Of a DNA stretch of 64,000 nucleotides, positions 62,190 to 64,000 are shown in pieces; the first letter of the stretch is position 1; every line of letters starts with the position of its first letter. Below the pieces are notes generated by a model, which was given only the letters and a program-made list of their open reading frames with translations, searched no databases and was not told where the DNA came from. A program made the translations under genes and the position numbers. Source of the stretch: Enoplosus armatus (Eukaryota > Chordata > Actinopteri > Centrarchiformes > Enoplosidae); the NCBI RefSeq assembly GCF_043641665.1, contig NC_092190.1, positions 24,293,510 through 24,357,509 on the forward strand. Direction: 5' to 3'.

Positions 62190-63720
62190 GGGTTAGCCCC
62201 TAACCCAGGAACCGGACCTCCCCTCCAGAGCTCACATTTCTGGGGCTGAGCCTCCATGCTACTGATACCTCTGCAACACTGTCCTGAAATGCTCCAGGGG
62301 ATCCGCGAAAACGGAGCTGTGTACCAAGTTCTCATCAAGATAAGGCTGACAGATGGCATCTTGTAGGTCTGACATTCCCCCATATTCCTCTGGAATTCTG
62401 CAGGTGCAGAGCTGAGGCCAGACGAGATCTTGACCCAGTGATGGAGGCCCCAAGGTGTAATGAGTGTCAGTGAGTCAGTGGACGACTGTCTGAATCCAGG
62501 AACCCTTGATGGTATGCCTTCCTCTGGTTGAGGACTGAAAACCTGGAACTGCCACTCAAGTATTCTTTCACCTCTGCATGGATGCCTGGGGATGGAGATG
62601 TAGACTGACATGGGGTCCCTCAGACTGACATGCATGTTGAGGGAGGGTATGCAGCCGATGTCACCCTGGTTAGAGAAAGCCTCACACTCCTAATACAGGG
62701 TCTGTCTCGCGGCCTCTCCAGGTCTCTGACAGGTGTCAGAACTGGTGGCAGACAGGTTGACAGGATACACAGCTTTGACTGCCTGGAGGTGGCCAACCAA
62801 GGTAACATTGAAGCTGATGATGGTCTCTCTGACAGTGGCTTGAGGTCCGTTGTCCCACAGGGCGTCCACTGATACACCATCCAGCTTGCAGTTTACCAAC
62901 ACTGTTTTCCTGCTAGACTAATCAGCTTTTTCCTGTATGGTGACTTAATGTAGTTGATGTGGGGGTTAGGCTGTTGTTGTTGTTGTTTGTGTTTGGATTT
63001 GTTTACATGTGTCTCCCTCTCCGTCTCCAGTTGATAGTGGGACGTGTGGACAGGAGCTACCGATTGTGACCTCTCAGAATATGGCACCACAATGGAAGCA
63101 GTGGTTGCACTCTCCATGTTTCACAGCCTGTAGGTCCCTATCTAGTCATATGTCTGTCTCTCCTTGTAGACTGGTAAGTGGCGGGCTGGTGACTGGTAAA
63201 CAGAGGACTGGTGGGTGGAGGGATGATAGGTATGTGGACTCACCCCTTGCCTAATGCTTTGCTGTGGTTTCCATGGCTGTAAGGAACATCTGCCTAAGGA
63301 AGTACTTCCTCTCTCCCTCCAGACTTGCAGCCTCACTGAGCTTTTCTATGAGAATCTCATCACTTGCATGGATGTCATTTAAGTAGAGCCTCATTTGGAA
63401 CTTGATGGCATCACAGAGGACTCCTGTCTCAATGGCACAGAAAAATTAACGCTGTACCATGTCTGGGCTGTAGTACTCCTGGGTCTCTCCCTCACTGGAC
63501 TTCCACAGCATCCTCTCCTTTATCTCGATGGCCCTGAACAGGAACTGCTGTGCAGACTCTCTAGGTTCCTATGAAACATTGGTGAGCCTGTGATATAAGT
63601 CAGTCGTGCCTTCCCCTTGTAGTGCCCCTTTAAAATGTTTGATTGACAGGCTCTGTCTCCGGAGAGTGACCTCTGCTATGGGTAGGTAGTGTGGTGTACT
63701 GTGCCTTATCTCCAACTGTT
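62190..63720 (-). mobile_element. Degenerate LTR retrotransposon, gag-protease-RT
   Basis: On the minus strand, right to left: gag pieces LSIKHFKGALQGEGTTDLYH, EPRESAQQFLFRAIEIKERM and FQMRLYLNDIHASDEILIEK (63690-63340). A retropepsin start reads NCKLDGVSVDALWDNGPQ (62902-62840), with Asn where the usual D-T-G-x-Q has Thr. RT pieces LHHWVKISSGLSSAPAEFQR and LVHSSVFADPLEHFRTVLQR lie at 62450-62260. The order gag-PR-RT is right, but internal deletions, stops (two in gag) and frameshifts are many. It is Gypsy-like; the integrase is absent downstream. Confidence 0.8.
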
Positions 63721-63788
63721 GATGACTGAGAGAGGCTAACCTGTCCCCCAGACTGATATGGGGAGATGTTGGTGCCCTTTCTGCTTCT

Positions 63789-63960
63789 CTCTCACCTCAT
63801 CCCAGCCTTTCCCTGACAGGCTTGACCCGAGAGACATGGGAGGTAGGGTGGATCCGCATAGACTGAGGCAGTCGGAAGCGGACTGCAGCTGGGTTGATGA
63901 CCTTGGCGATGGGGAATGGGCCCATGAACTGGGGAGCTCCCGATCCCATGTAGATGTCCA
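63789..63960 (-). mobile_element. Gypsy integrase C-terminal fragment
   Basis: The minus strand encodes [39 protein letters not shown] and PVRERLG, then a stop at about 63800. This is the conserved end of the Gypsy integrase before a chromodomain. It lies 5' of the gag pieces of the 62190-63720 element, so it belongs to another copy, or the DNA is rearranged. It may continue past the window edge. Confidence 0.75.
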
Positions 63961-64000
63961 AAATGCCAAATTCAAGGTTTCCAAATGGTAGTGCACAAAC

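Overview
This is a vertebrate, almost certainly teleost fish, genomic window. It carries a tandem array of one olfactory receptor (OR) subfamily set in retrotransposon-rich DNA. The evidence is repeated ~305-codon single-exon seven-transmembrane reading frames with classical OR motifs, fish-style non-LTR elements, Gypsy and DIRS-like fragments, microsatellites, and no bacterial signals. Teleost genomes carry OR groups of this kind (delta-like is my best guess; subgroup not provable here).

OR genes: eleven intact coding sequences lie at 2248-3162(-), 6199-7119(+), 10373-11299(+), 13919-14845(+), 17705-18631(+), 21107-22021(+), 28820-29746(+), 33297-34217(-), 36508-37425(+), 42838-43764(+), 51185-52111(+) and 59809-60735(+); counting the last three near-identical copies separately gives twelve. 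There are also two truncated pseudogenes (23630-23905, 37881-38734) and one ~80-bp relic (25998-26077). All intact genes begin with the same short M-D-x-x-x-N-x-T-Y N-terminus; longer frames that open at GTG or TTG upstream were trimmed to this ATG.

Control region: almost every OR gene, and one pseudogene, has a related non-coding block of about 100 bp with the core TTTAATGAGATCCATGG, ending at a CAGGTA-like site 90-260 bp before the ATG. It may be a 5' untranslated exon or a promoter element. It is inverted upstream of the gene at 17705, and the donor-like GT is altered in five genes.

Region by region: 1-10 kb holds two OR genes separated by degenerate L2-like and other LINE debris. 10-24 kb holds a subcluster of four related ORs plus a pseudogene, with Gypsy, LINE and DIRS-like remains between them; the gene at 13919 looks like a mosaic. 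24-36 kb holds three ORs among Gypsy, SINE, DIRS and minisatellite debris. 37.9-60.8 kb is a series of four duplicated units (OR plus flanks). Two of them carry a shared, already dead LINE in + orientation, one of which is split by a later LINE in - orientation. 61-64 kb is LTR-retroelement debris running off the window.

Function: the ORs would be odorant-detecting G-protein-coupled receptors in olfactory sensory neurons. They do not form a pathway with each other; in vertebrates each is normally expressed singly. I found no convincing new biological system. The most informative non-standard signals are the shared leader block, the mosaic gene, and the readable order of duplication and transposon insertion.
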